Shown: positions 1-6,900 of the stretch, piece by piece
How positions within the stretch are numbered: position 1 is the stretch's first letter
How the letters are laid out: each line of letters opens with the position of its first letter
Notes under the pieces: model-generated
Told to the model about the DNA's origin: nothing
Seen by the model: only the letters and a program-made list of their open reading frames with translations
Database searches by the model: none
Source of the DNA: a virus
DNA length: 36,594 bases
Direction: 5' to 3' (one strand)
IMG/VR virus record: IMGVR_UViG_3300033149_002552
Span: 1-36,594 of that record
Made by a program: the position numbers and the translations under genes

Positions 1-114
1 CGCTCATTCCACGGGCCTCGGAGTAGCTTCACGTTCCCTGCTTCCGCTTGCGCGGCCAGCGGCTTAGCCCGCGTGATCTTGTCCCCTCGTGGCCGGATAC
101 CCTTAGCGTCTAGT
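1..114. repeat. Terminal overlap, left copy (identical to 36481-36594)
   Basis: The first 114 bases are identical to the last 114 bases of the window, and the terminase reading frame is continuous across the join 36480/1. The repeat lies inside a gene, so a contig overlap of a circular or circularly permuted genome is more likely than a biological terminal repeat. Confidence 0.97.
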
Positions 115-1244
115 CCTGCCAGCTTCGTAACCAGCCTCCACGTCTCTTTCTTGCCCGCTGACGCCGGTTCTGTCTCCCATCGTATCATGTAGGGCACTGT
201 GGATAATTGCGCGTCCTGTCTCGATGTTCCCAGAAATAGCTTATCCTGAGCGGCTGGCCCCACTTGATCTGCCATGCAGTCAGTCACATAGTAAATACTC
301 CCGACCCTACGCATCTTCACGCCCGCGGTGCTGTCAGGATTATCACCCTTCATCGACTTGGCTGTTGCCGCAAAGTCCCAGAAGCGACACTCAACACCTC
401 CGTCAGGCACTATATCCACGATCTCGAACCATCCCCGATTGAACACCTTTCCCGCCGCCGGTCTGATTATCCAGTTGCCGCCCAGTAGTCTCTCTCGATC
501 TACCAGGGGAAGAGCCATTAGGTTGGCGATGTACCCCGGGTCCTTCTTTAGCAGCGCCGGATTGTCTTCGACCTTTGCCGGTATGAATGTGAAGCTCTTT
601 GGCGGGATGTCGGGGTATTGCTCCCCTGCTTCCTCTGCCGAATCGAACCATACCAGCCGGTTCTCTATTCGTACAAACCAGCGCAACACCCCCGCCCGTT
701 CCGGTATGGCGAACCCCGTGTCCTGGTTAATCCACCAGGCTACCAATTCAGCTACAAAGCTGTCAGGGTCAGGATTAACCGTGGCCCGAATGTAAGGCCG
801 CACCCCGCACGTTGAGCGGTTCCGTGATAGCATGTACCAGAACTGTGCCTCAGTGAAGTGCTCCAACTGATCAAAGCCGATAAACGGGATCTGTGCACCC
901 TGCCAGTCGAGGCGGTTCTTCTCGTACTGCATGTGAGCGAACTTAACCCGCGCCCCACTCGGAAAGCGCCACTGCATCGTACTCAGCCGGGGATCTCCCC
1001 CGACCACTGGGTATATCTCTCCGGCCCCATCCCACAATCCACCCTCTTGCGTGATCTGCGGGTAGGTGCGCCGGAAGATGACCGCGCCGTATCTTGGGTT
1101 GTCAATGTGCCTTAACGATTCTAGCAGCAGGCCGAATGTTTTTCCGCCCCCAGCCGCGCCGCCGTAAATGCAGATGTCAGCCGGTGTCGCTAGGAATTGC
1201 TCCTGTGGCCCCTTCTGTGGCCTGATCGTCTTGCTGTCTGCCAT
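1..1244 (-). CDS. terL: Terminase large subunit, N-terminal part (gene crosses the circular join)
   Basis: ATPase/nuclease motor that packages DNA through the portal. The ATG lies at 1244-1242 and the frame is open to base 1. It continues in frame at 36480 to a TAA at 36359-36357, giving 455 residues for the whole gene, a normal TerL length. Visible motifs: Walker A GGAAGGGKT (residues 28-36), a Walker B-like segment IPFIGFDQLEHF, and an acidic FWDFAA segment suited to the start of the C-terminal RNase H-like nuclease. The start overlaps the end of terS by 68 bp and the stop lies one base before the portal ATG, the usual terS-terL-portal order. Motifs and context agree; the exact TerL subfamily cannot be assigned by eye. 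Confidence 0.93.
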   Translation of the reverse strand, partial: MADSKTIRPQKGPQEQFLATPADICIYGGAAGGGKTFGLLLESLRHIDNPRYGAVIFRRTYPQITQEGGLWDGAGEIYPVVGGDPRLSTMQWRFPSGARVKFAHMQYEKNRLDWQGAQIPFIGFDQLEHFTEAQFWYMLSRNRSTCGVRPYIRATVNPDPDSFVAELVAWWINQDTGFAIPERAGVLRWFVRIENRLVWFDSAEEAGEQYPDIPPKSFTFIPAKVEDNPALLKKDPGYIANLMALPLVDRERLLGGNWIIRPAAGKVFNRGWFEIVDIVPDGGVECRFWDFAATAKSMKGDNPDSTAGVKMRRVGSIYYVTDCMADQVGPAAQDKLFLGTSRQDAQLSTVPYMIRWETEPASAGKKETWRLVTKLAGLDAKGIRPRGDKITRAKPLAAQAEAGNVKLLRGPWNE

Positions 1245-1743
1245 TGTCGGGAATGTACACTCCTACGCCGAGGAGCGCCTTGCCGTCAGTGGTCACATCC
1301 AGCCGCCCCTTGCGCCCGCCCGTCTCTTTCGCCAGGTCGTCAAGCGCCGCCCTGTACTCACTGATAATCGGGGCATTGAATCGCTCAATGTCTACGCGCT
1401 CAGCGTCTGGCCCTGAGCCGATTTGCTTCACGTCTGGGAGCCATACGTTGTGATAGACGCCGTCCTCGCCCCGCTCATAAAGCTGATCCTCTAGGAGGCC
1501 TGCGAGCTTCTTTAGTTTCACCACGCGCTCATGGTCTAGGGCAAGGCCGCTTTGCATGATCTCTTCGGCCCGCTCATTCTTGCGATTCTCTAGTTCTGCG
1601 TCGTAGGCTTCGGCTCGCTCCTGCCAGCCGTAACGAGTTGACCAGGCGGCCAGGGTCCCGAATGATTGCGTAGGCGTTTGAGTTTGTTCGCCTTCGTTAT
1701 TGTATTGTGCGTGAAGGGCACGCAAAGACCGCCCAGGCCCCAT
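1177..1743 (-). CDS. terS: Terminase small subunit
   Basis: DNA-recognition subunit of the packaging terminase. Evidence is mainly position, directly upstream of and overlapping terL, plus form: an N-terminal segment of HTH character (RSLRALHAQYN, then SFGTLAAWSTRYGWQERAEAYD) followed by long charged helices that would suit the oligomerisation core, and a flexible C terminus. The reading frame opens at 1830 (217 residues), but that start would overlap the upstream gene by 74 bp. The ATG at 1743 (188 residues) puts the HTH at the very N terminus and removes that overlap, although the GAGG before it is very close. The start is therefore uncertain. Confidence 0.75.
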   Translation of the reverse strand: MGPGRSLRALHAQYNNEGEQTQTPTQSFGTLAAWSTRYGWQERAEAYDAELENRKNERAEEIMQSGLALDHERVVKLKKLAGLLEDQLYERGEDGVYHNVWLPDVKQIGSGPDAERVDIERFNAPIISEYRAALDDLAKETGGRKGRLDVTTDGKALLGVGVYIPDNGRQQDDQATEGATGAIPSDTG

Positions 1744-1756
1744 CCTCAGATAATCG

Positions 1757-2014
1757 TTACATCCCAGAACTGCCCGCCTTGACTCGTTTCTTTGCCTTTG
1801 TCCTGCTAACGGTTCTATGCTCACTGTCATCTGGCTCGATTATCATCCTGAACGTCTTATCTGCGTAGTACATCGCTACCAGTAAGAGAGCGTTCGCCTC
1901 GCTCTTCGGAAGCTCGATGGTCATCTGGCCCGTATCGTTGCCCAGCTTGATCGGGTGTCTCTGGGTTGACGAAAGTGAGGCTATGAACTCAATACGGTCA
2001 AGGACTTCGGCCAT
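1757..2014 (-). CDS. Hypothetical protein, first gene of the late operon
   Basis: An 85-residue protein of unknown function. It has a good ribosome site (AGGAAAGGA) before the ATG at 2014. It is the first gene after the late promoter (2117-2146) and its terminator (2035-2070). The first half looks like a small beta-rich domain (IKLGNDTGQMTIELPKSEAN) and the C terminus is basic (SRTKAKKRVKAG). Its place before terS suggests a packaging accessory or late regulator, but nothing in the sequence proves it. Confidence 0.65.
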   Translation of the reverse strand: MAEVLDRIEFIASLSSTQRHPIKLGNDTGQMTIELPKSEANALLLVAMYYADKTFRMIIEPDDSEHRTVSRTKAKKRVKAGSSGM

Positions 2015-2034
2015 GCTGTCCTTTCCTGAAATGC

Positions 2035-2070
2035 AAAAAGCGCCGACAGGCCATTACAGCCTGTCGGCGC
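2035..2070 (-). terminator. Rho-independent terminator directly downstream of the late promoter
   Basis: Perfect 11-bp stem (2040-2050 with 2060-2070, arm GCGCCGACAGG), 9-base loop, then five T residues on the minus strand (2039-2035). It lies about 40 bases downstream of the predicted late transcription start and before the first late gene, so it would stop late transcription after about 75 nt unless it is overridden. Confidence 0.88.
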
Positions 2071-2116
2071 TCATCCCGACCATTTCGCGTCCACGATGTA
2101 GATTGCTTACGCTGTC

Positions 2117-2146
2117 ATTATACCACAGAAGCTACCCGATTGTCAA
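2117..2146 (-). promoter_or_regulatory. Near-consensus sigma70-type promoter for the late operon
   Basis: On the minus strand: TTGACA (2146-2141), 18-bp spacer, TATAAT (2122-2117), with an extended -10 TGG just upstream. Both hexamers are perfect. The predicted start is near 2110, inside the gap between the methyltransferase stop and the terminator. It shares TTGACA-N18-TATAAT and a GTGGTATAATG core with the promoter at 17806-17835. Confidence 0.85.
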
Positions 2147-2167
2147 GGCGCGCTATAATCCAGCTTG

Positions 2168-3043
2168 TCAAGCAGGTATCATCAATGGCGGTTGCGTCTC
2201 TCTTACACGTACCCGCCCTAGTCGTACCTCCTCAGTCATCGCCTCAAATCCCAGGTATTGCCGCCCTGTGAGTACCGCTGCTACTGCAGTAGACGCCCGC
2301 CCCATGAAGGGATCAAGGATAATGTCGCCCGTCACACTCACTATCTTGATGATCTGCCCCACCAGGTCAATCGGCTTCCCTGTCGGATGTCGCTCCTCAG
2401 TCTTGCCCGCTCGATTGATACGCTTCACGGCAAATATGAGTTCATAGCGACTAGGGGCAAGAGCGTCGCTTCCTACGAGGCAGGCTACGTTCGCAGGGTG
2501 ATTGCCTTGGCCGCTGTATTGATAGTCTTGGAATCGCTTGCTGCCCGAGCGGAAATGGCGGCCAGGAGTTAGAGAATGTCGTTTCGCTTGCCCCGCCTTA
2601 TTGCCCGAGATAGTTCCGCTCGGATAATGACACTTCGCGTCATCAAGTTCCATCAGCCGCGTATCCTTGCTCAGGAAGTACACCAAATCATAGCTCCGCT
2701 TCAATCGCCGAACGTGTACCGGCCTCCCGTTGCCCCATATCCAGAAGCCAACCTCCAGCACCTGCCAGCCAGCGGCCAGGACGTCCGGTATTCGTTCGTG
2801 TGCTACACGAGGCGCAATGGTGAAGGCCAGAAAGCCGCCGCTCTTCGTGACTCTGTAAAGCTCCTGCCAGATTGCAGGGTCGGGCCAGATGTCCCAGGGA
2901 CAGAGGTCTGCATTGAGACTCACCTGGTAAGGCGGGTCTGTCACAACGGCGTCTATGTAACCATCGGGCAAGTCTCGAAGAAGCGGCAGACAATCCCCGC
3001 AGTAGATTCCATTCTCAGGCGTACCATTCGGGCCAGGCTTCAC
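2168..3043 (-). CDS. DNA methyltransferase, N4/N6 amino class
   Basis: S-adenosylmethionine-dependent DNA methyltransferase, probably modifying adenine-N6 or cytosine-N4. The catalytic DPPY is at residues 36-39, after a GDCLPLLRDLP segment. The AdoMet-binding motif DPFMGRAST (244-252) comes near the C terminus, preceded by HPTGKP. This order (catalytic motif first) is the beta arrangement of the N6_N4_Mtase family. The AdoMet motif has R where F-x-G-x-G usually has the second G, a small deviation. The GTG start at 3043 overlaps the preceding TGA. No restriction enzyme is adjacent, so it is likely an orphan enzyme for protection or regulation. Last gene of the early operon. Confidence 0.88.
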   Translation of the reverse strand: MKPGPNGTPENGIYCGDCLPLLRDLPDGYIDAVVTDPPYQVSLNADLCPWDIWPDPAIWQELYRVTKSGGFLAFTIAPRVAHERIPDVLAAGWQVLEVGFWIWGNGRPVHVRRLKRSYDLVYFLSKDTRLMELDDAKCHYPSGTISGNKAGQAKRHSLTPGRHFRSGSKRFQDYQYSGQGNHPANVACLVGSDALAPSRYELIFAVKRINRAGKTEERHPTGKPIDLVGQIIKIVSVTGDIILDPFMGRASTAVAAVLTGRQYLGFEAMTEEVRLGRVRVRETQPPLMIPA

Positions 3044-3252
3044 GTAGCCTCCAGCTTGTCAAGTAGGCACTGCTGCATCAATTCCTTGTCGAAATGCCAG
3101 GCGTTGTCATGCTCACACTGCCCACACTCAACCCACCCCGTCATGCCCCGAAAATGAACCTTGAGCTGTGGCAGAGGATCACAGCGCAAGCCATGTTCTG
3201 TGACTGTGCCGATCACCGCCCCGCATCGCTCGCACTTCCAATCCTTGTCCAC
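3040..3252 (-). CDS. Small zinc-ribbon protein
   Basis: A 70-residue protein with two metal-binding pairs, CERC near the N terminus and CGQC in the middle, with further Cys/His (CEHDNAWHF, QQC). It looks like a zinc ribbon. It is translationally coupled to the methyltransferase (GTGA overlap) and is the first gene after the terminator at 3271-3302 and the promoter at 3318-3346. Function unknown; a nucleic-acid-binding or transcription-factor role is possible. Confidence 0.7.
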   Translation of the reverse strand: MDKDWKCERCGAVIGTVTEHGLRCDPLPQLKVHFRGMTGWVECGQCEHDNAWHFDKELMQQCLLDKLEAT

Positions 3253-3270
3253 GCATCACCTCCTACACGC

Positions 3271-3302
3271 AAAAAACGCCAGAGACAGGAGTCCCCGGCG
3301 TT
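3271..3302 (-). terminator. Rho-independent terminator upstream of the zinc-ribbon/methyltransferase pair
   Basis: 12-bp stem (3302-3291 with 3286-3275, including two G-U pairs), 4-base loop TCCT, and six T residues on the minus strand, two of them in the stem. It begins about 10 bases after the predicted start of the promoter at 3318-3346. Confidence 0.8.
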
Positions 3303-3317
3303 CTAGGTTACACTGGT

Positions 3318-3346
3318 ATGATACAGGAAAGGGGAGGGGAAGTCAA
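3318..3346 (-). promoter_or_regulatory. Probable promoter reading into the terminator and methyltransferase genes
   Basis: Minus strand TTGACT (3346-3341), 17-bp spacer, TATCAT (3323-3318). The spacer is a C/T-rich tract whose complement is G-rich. The predicted start is near 3311, so the RNA would fold almost at once into the terminator hairpin at 3302-3275. Confidence 0.55.
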
Positions 3347-3430
3347 GTGGGGTAGGGGGGATACTGGCAGGCGTCGGGAGAGTATTTGATTTAACGCTTA
3401 ACAAGTAAAATACTCCCCACCCCCCTACCC
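3331..3430. other. Structured intergenic DNA: G4 motif and nested inverted repeats
   Basis: The gap 3303-3522 holds no convincing gene. On the + strand, four runs of four or more G occur in 30 bases (3331-3360). GGGTAGGGGGG (3350-3360) is exactly inverted at 3420-3430, and inside that pair GGGAGAGTATTT (3376-3387) pairs with AAATACTCCCC (3408-3418) except for one extra base. The short A/T-rich centre carries TTAACGCTTAAC. It could be a regulatory RNA structure, a protein-binding site or a secondary replication site. Confidence 0.6.
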
Positions 3431-3522
3431 GCTCGACATAACCCCCCTGTGTAGGGTGTGCTGTGTGTGCTGTCCTGTGCTGATACACAGCGAACTCAGC
3501 GACTCGCAGACACCGGAAGGGG

Positions 3523-4107
3523 TCATTCAATCGCCGCCAGGATGACGCCCGCGGGTCGGGTCAACCGCCAGCCGTCCCGCTTATTGGCAGGATTGCGCCA
3601 CACGGCCCACTTACCACGGATAAGTAGCTCTCGGAACATCTTGATTTCATCGCGTGAATAACCCTTTTCCTCCAGGTCACGGGCCGCCGTGCTCTGTTCT
3701 GCGTCCCGCACAAACTGACACATTCTCCGGTGGGCGCGGTCTACTGGACGGTCAACCTCATCTGGGGGAGCGGCGTTGACCAAAACATATCTCTGGCTGG
3801 GATCACCGATCACCCCGTCTCGATCCAGATCCACTCCCGACCTCTCTTCGGCTTCCCACAGCAGCACGTCCCAATTCTGTAGAATCCACGTTCCGAGCGT
3901 CACCCCCAAGAACATGAACGCGGCCCACGTCCACGGCCACCAGACTTCCCAGATGACGCTGACTCCCAGAACGGCAAATCCCGTCAGGAGAAGCCCCGTC
4001 ACCAGGGAGATCAGGAGCGGGATTGTAACGCTCTCCACGATAGGACGTGGCTTGTCGGGTTCCGGCTGCTTGTACGTGGTGACAATCTCTGAACTTTTCC
4101 GCGTCAC
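3523..4107 (-). CDS. Two-pass membrane protein with an EF-hand-like loop
   Basis: A 194-residue protein. Two hydrophobic segments (about residues 28-50 and 58-77, the second rich in Trp) anchor it. They are followed by DLDRDGVIGD, which matches the calcium-binding loop of EF-hands in its D-x-D-x-D-G pattern. The C-terminal 90 residues look cytosolic and helical, ending in a small module that could be a winged helix (YSRDEIKMFRELLIRGK, WRLTRPAGVIL). The GTG start overlaps the upstream TGA (GTGA). A membrane-linked sensor or regulator is possible; this is inference. Confidence 0.7.
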   Translation of the reverse strand: MTRKSSEIVTTYKQPEPDKPRPIVESVTIPLLISLVTGLLLTGFAVLGVSVIWEVWWPWTWAAFMFLGVTLGTWILQNWDVLLWEAEERSGVDLDRDGVIGDPSQRYVLVNAAPPDEVDRPVDRAHRRMCQFVRDAEQSTAARDLEEKGYSRDEIKMFRELLIRGKWAVWRNPANKRDGWRLTRPAGVILAAIE

Positions 4108-4319
4108 CGCCCCTCCCTCCGCGCCATGCCCAACGCTACCAGTCCAATCACCACCAGCAGCGCGGCCAAGTCGTGGCTTTCTGCTGGCATACCTACGGCC
4201 CCCGAGGTCACTTCACCAAGGCCCACGGCCCCACTCACGTAGAGTGATCCTAGTGCTGCGACCATGGCTATGAATCCTAACGTCCACCCGCATCCGCTAC
4301 CGCCGCTTCTGTTTCTCAT
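4104..4319 (-). CDS. Small two-pass membrane protein
   Basis: A 71-residue protein with hydrophobic spans near residues 11-30 and 49-65, a Gly/Ser-rich N terminus and a basic C terminus (MARREGR). The ATG at 4319 follows GGAGGAGAG; a TTG 15 bases upstream is a weaker option. It is coupled by GTGA overlap to the next membrane gene. No family recognised. Confidence 0.65.
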   Translation of the reverse strand: MRNRSGGSGCGWTLGFIAMVAALGSLYVSGAVGLGEVTSGAVGMPAESHDLAALLVVIGLVALGMARREGR

Positions 4320-4360
4320 CTCTCCTCCAATCAAGAATCCCGTGCGTTAGGTTGGTATCA

Positions 4361-4744
4361 TCACAACAGCTTCCCTTGCACCGGCTCTCTGCTCCGCCGC
4401 ATCCGATCCCGCATCTCTCGCGCCACTAGAAAGCATCCGGTCGGGCGTACCGTTTCCGCGAATGCCCGTCTGAGGTCATCGTCTGGCGATTCGAGAGGGA
4501 CCCCCTTCTCCTGGAGTTTCGCCAGTATCGCGCCCTCGCTCTTTAGCTCGCTTAGTGCATACTCCAGCGCCCGTCCTATCTGGCCGTTGCCCAGTATCAT
4601 GCCTTTGTCTTGCGCGGCTTCGATTTTGGCCTGTAATGCTGACAGTGCCTCTATGCGTTCCGCCGGTGGTAACGTCGCGATCTCGTTTATGCGCCGATCA
4701 CGCTCACATACCAGGTCGTACACGTCTGTGCCCGCATGTATCAC
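4361..4744 (-). CDS. Hypothetical helical protein
   Basis: A 127-residue, mostly alpha-helical, charged protein (for example LPPAERIEALSALQAKIEAAQ and ALSELKSEGAILAKLQ) with a basic C terminus (REMRDRMRRSREP). The chosen start is a GTG at 4744 that overlaps the upstream TGA and follows GGGGAGGGAG; an in-frame GTG at 4768 would overlap the upstream gene more. No recognised domain. Confidence 0.65.
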   Translation of the reverse strand: MIHAGTDVYDLVCERDRRINEIATLPPAERIEALSALQAKIEAAQDKGMILGNGQIGRALEYALSELKSEGAILAKLQEKGVPLESPDDDLRRAFAETVRPTGCFLVAREMRDRMRRSREPVQGKLL

Positions 4745-4851
4745 CACTCCCTCCCCACCCTTCTCCACAGCCAGTCCATCCAGCGCGGCAGGGGTAGCAG
4801 CGCGTAGAGCGTGGACAGGCGCGGACGGCCTCGAAGGTAGATGATCTTCAC
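4741..4851 (-). CDS. 36-residue basic, Trp-rich peptide
   Basis: Short gene between the PAPS-reductase-like gene and the next helical protein, coupled to both by GTGA overlaps (GTG at 4851-4849; TGA at 4743-4741). The peptide is basic and rich in Trp and Leu (LPRWMDWLWRRVGREW), so it may associate with membrane or nucleic acid. The coupling pattern matches the rest of the operon, the main reason to accept it. Confidence 0.5.
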   Translation of the reverse strand: MKIIYLRGRPRLSTLYALLPLPRWMDWLWRRVGREW

Positions 4852-5657
4852 CCCGTCACCCCCGTCTCGCTGAATCGCGGCCTGTGCTCGAATAGCTCCA
4901 TTTGCGCCCGTGCCCTTGCCAACAATCCTCCGATACTCTGGCGTGCCGTCCACCGATGTCCGATTTCGGCCTCCACGTCCGCCGCTTCCCGCGCCAACTC
5001 AGGATGAATACGACAGAAATTGAGTACCTCGGCGCGTCGGGCCATGATGCAACACCAACAGCCGCACCGCGTGGCGTAGTTGTAGACGGGATTCGGCAGG
5101 ATACCGTGAGCGCGTAGGTACTCCCAGACTTCTCGTTCAGTCCAACGTAACACCGGCCTGCAAATCGGAATCGTCGTCTTATCACCCTTCGGATCAAACC
5201 AAGCCTTGTTCGCTCGGCTCTTCGACTCCTCGGCCCGCGTGCCCTCGATTGACACGGGATTCTCGAACTCCCGCTGGTAGTACAAGAGAGGATACCGCTT
5301 CAGGTAAGTCGTGCAATATCGATACCGTGGCGCGGGCCACCTGCCACGGAGCCGAACTAACTCGTACATGCTGCTCCCCCCTGAGAGTTCTTCTCTCGGC
5401 TCTCCGTTGCGCTTCGGTGGGAATGGCCGATCGCCGGCGCGTATGCGATCAATGGACACGCCCAGCTCTCGCTCGATGTAATTCAGGTATTCCAACGTTT
5501 CCGGCCACTCCACGCCGGTGTCCGCAAACACCACTTGAAGCCGTTCGCGCGGAAGATTTTCCAGCGACCACAATAGCGTCGCCGTGCTATCCTTCCCGCC
5601 GCTGTAGCTGACAATGTATGTCTCGAATGGCCGAAGCTCTGCAGGAATCCCGCTCAC
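4848..5657 (-). CDS. PAPS-reductase-family (PP-loop) protein
   Basis: A 269-residue member of the phosphoadenosine-phosphosulfate reductase/DndC-like PP-loop ATPase group. The P-loop SGGKDS is at residues 19-24, and family-type segments follow: VVFADTGVEWPET, RYCTTYLKRYP (Cys about 115), IEGTRAEESKSR and ICRPVLRWTEREVW. A Cys cluster RCGCWCC (about 198-203) and Cys 215 could bind an iron-sulfur cluster. The frame is open far upstream, but the GTG at 5657 overlaps the preceding TGA and starts just before the domain. Phage homologues are common and their substrate is mostly unknown; sulfur or nucleotide modification of nucleic acid is possible. No DndB/D/E genes are adjacent. Confidence 0.85.
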   Translation of the reverse strand: MSGIPAELRPFETYIVSYSGGKDSTATLLWSLENLPRERLQVVFADTGVEWPETLEYLNYIERELGVSIDRIRAGDRPFPPKRNGEPREELSGGSSMYELVRLRGRWPAPRYRYCTTYLKRYPLLYYQREFENPVSIEGTRAEESKSRANKAWFDPKGDKTTIPICRPVLRWTEREVWEYLRAHGILPNPVYNYATRCGCWCCIMARRAEVLNFCRIHPELAREAADVEAEIGHRWTARQSIGGLLARARAQMELFEHRPRFSETGVTG

Positions 5658-5893
5658 CCCGTCACCCCCACGTACACCGCCCCAGCCGCGAACTCCCCCT
5701 CCTCGATCACCGGCAGCCCGTTCCACGTCTCGGCGAACGGGTCCGCCATGAACACCGCTTCTGGCTCGCTGTCGTGCTTGCGCTGCCATGCCTGGTATGC
5801 AGTGAGCACGGCGGTCTGTGCGGCTTCCTGCTCCGTCTGCTTCTTGTCCGCTACGATTGTTGCGCCTTCGACCGTGTGCCATTTAGCTGCCAT
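5654..5893 (-). CDS. Hypothetical protein
   Basis: A 79-residue protein from ATG 5893 (MAAKWHTVEGATIVADKKQ). Helical middle (QEAAQTAVLTAYQAWQRKHD) and acidic C-terminal half (GLPVIEEGEFAAG). It overlaps the ABA-sandwich gene by 11 bases upstream and the PAPS-reductase-like gene by 4 bases downstream. A longer frame to 6019 would overlap the upstream gene heavily and is not favoured. Confidence 0.6.
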   Translation of the reverse strand: MAAKWHTVEGATIVADKKQTEQEAAQTAVLTAYQAWQRKHDSEPEAVFMADPFAETWNGLPVIEEGEFAAGAVYVGVTG

Positions 5894-6392
5894 TGGTTGC
5901 TTTCTTGCGCCTCTTGATTTCTCTCTGAATAACGCTCTGCACTTTGTGGACTTCATCAGCCAGAACGTTGAGCCAGGCGTCCATCTCAAATAAGTCGGCC
6001 AGTTCGCCAGAAGGCTCATTCTCGATTATTCTGTGAAGCTCGTCACGTAGACGATCCATTGCCACCCACCTTGTTAAGTCACTCATCGGCGGCCTCTCCG
6101 ATTCGAGAGCACGGGCGGCGGCCAACATGCGAGCTTCGCGCTCAGTCTCTGCCACCCCCAGCCCTTCCCTTCCGTCGTAATGCCTCACGGTGGCAGATAT
6201 GGCGTCCTCCACGAGATCCTCAACACACCACATCCACCCCTTCGCCCGCATTGCGTCGACAACATCCATCATCTGCCCGGCATCTTCGAAGGGATTCCAG
6301 AGGGCCAGTGCAGCAGCTCCTAGATTCGTGTGTGATATTGTCCACCCCATCGCCCGCTCTGCCAGTATCCGTCGCATCCGTTCAAGCTCCAT
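5883..6392 (-). CDS. Phage ABA-sandwich domain protein
   Basis: A 169-residue protein whose N-terminal half resembles the small phage ABA-sandwich family: a helix with a conserved MGW, then WNPFEDAGQMMDVVDAMRAKGW and, further on, VAETEREARMLAAARALE. Members are widespread in phages of many hosts and have no firm function. The C-terminal third is a charged helical extension (IQREIKRRKKATNGS). ATG 6392 follows GGAGGAGAAC; ATG 6410 is also possible. Confidence 0.65.
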   Translation of the reverse strand: MELERMRRILAERAMGWTISHTNLGAAALALWNPFEDAGQMMDVVDAMRAKGWMWCVEDLVEDAISATVRHYDGREGLGVAETEREARMLAAARALESERPPMSDLTRWVAMDRLRDELHRIIENEPSGELADLFEMDAWLNVLADEVHKVQSVIQREIKRRKKATNGS

Positions 6393-6516
6393 GTTCTCCT
6401 CCGTTTCCATCTGGCCCACCTCTCCAGAAGGGTGCTCAGGCCGTGCGATTTGCCCTTTTGAAGGCGCTCAGGCCGTTGAATTGTGACCTTGTTGAAACCA
6501 AGGGTACATTTACCCC

Positions 6517-6900
6517 TTAATTTCGGCAGAAGCGATCCTGTAGCCGCTTGGCCCTCTCCCGCATGGCCTCAGTGACAACTATCTTTGGATGCTTTCGCAG
6601 CCACGCCCGAACGTCACGCGCCTCTGTGGAAAACGGCTTGTCAGGATTCAAGCCCTTGATCCCCTTGAACACCCTGATATTCCTGTCCATCATTTCGCGC
6701 GTGAAATAACCCGCCTCAAAGTCACTTGTCTTCTTGGCGATCTTCCGCTGCGTGATAAGCCACTGAGGGACAATGAAGTCCCCTGAGTTCTGGCGCTTAC
6801 AGACAGACTCATCGGCGAACCAACGTTTCCCCCGCTCTTCGTCAAGCGGGCAGATTGAGGCCTCGCATGTCTCGTATCTCGGACACGTCGCCTGACTCAT
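6517..6900 (-). CDS. Cys-containing hypothetical protein
   Basis: A 127-residue protein. The N terminus has spaced cysteines (TCPRYETCEASICPLDEE, then ESVCKRQ), consistent with metal binding. The rest is basic and helical, ending RAKRLQDRFCRN. ATGA overlap with the upstream zinc-finger gene indicates coupling. Function unknown; the layout suggests a nucleic-acid-binding accessory. Confidence 0.65.
   Translation of the reverse strand: MSQATCPRYETCEASICPLDEERGKRWFADESVCKRQNSGDFIVPQWLITQRKIAKKTSDFEAGYFTREMMDRNIRVFKGIKGLNPDKPFSTEARDVRAWLRKHPKIVVTEAMRERAKRLQDRFCRN

Noticed and set aside
1-114. A biological direct terminal repeat of the virion DNA
   Set aside because: It lies inside terL and its removal restores the gene; an assembly overlap of a circular contig explains it better.
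2163-2175. TGTCAAGCAGG shared by 2165-2175 and 20109-20119 as attachment repeats
   Set aside because: Only 11 bases, one copy within the end of the methyltransferase gene region and neither symmetric; chance is adequate.
3303-3530. A 75-residue frame over the structured gap
   Set aside because: TTG start without ribosome site, His/Thr/Pro-rich translation, and it runs through the inverted repeats and promoter; likely chance.
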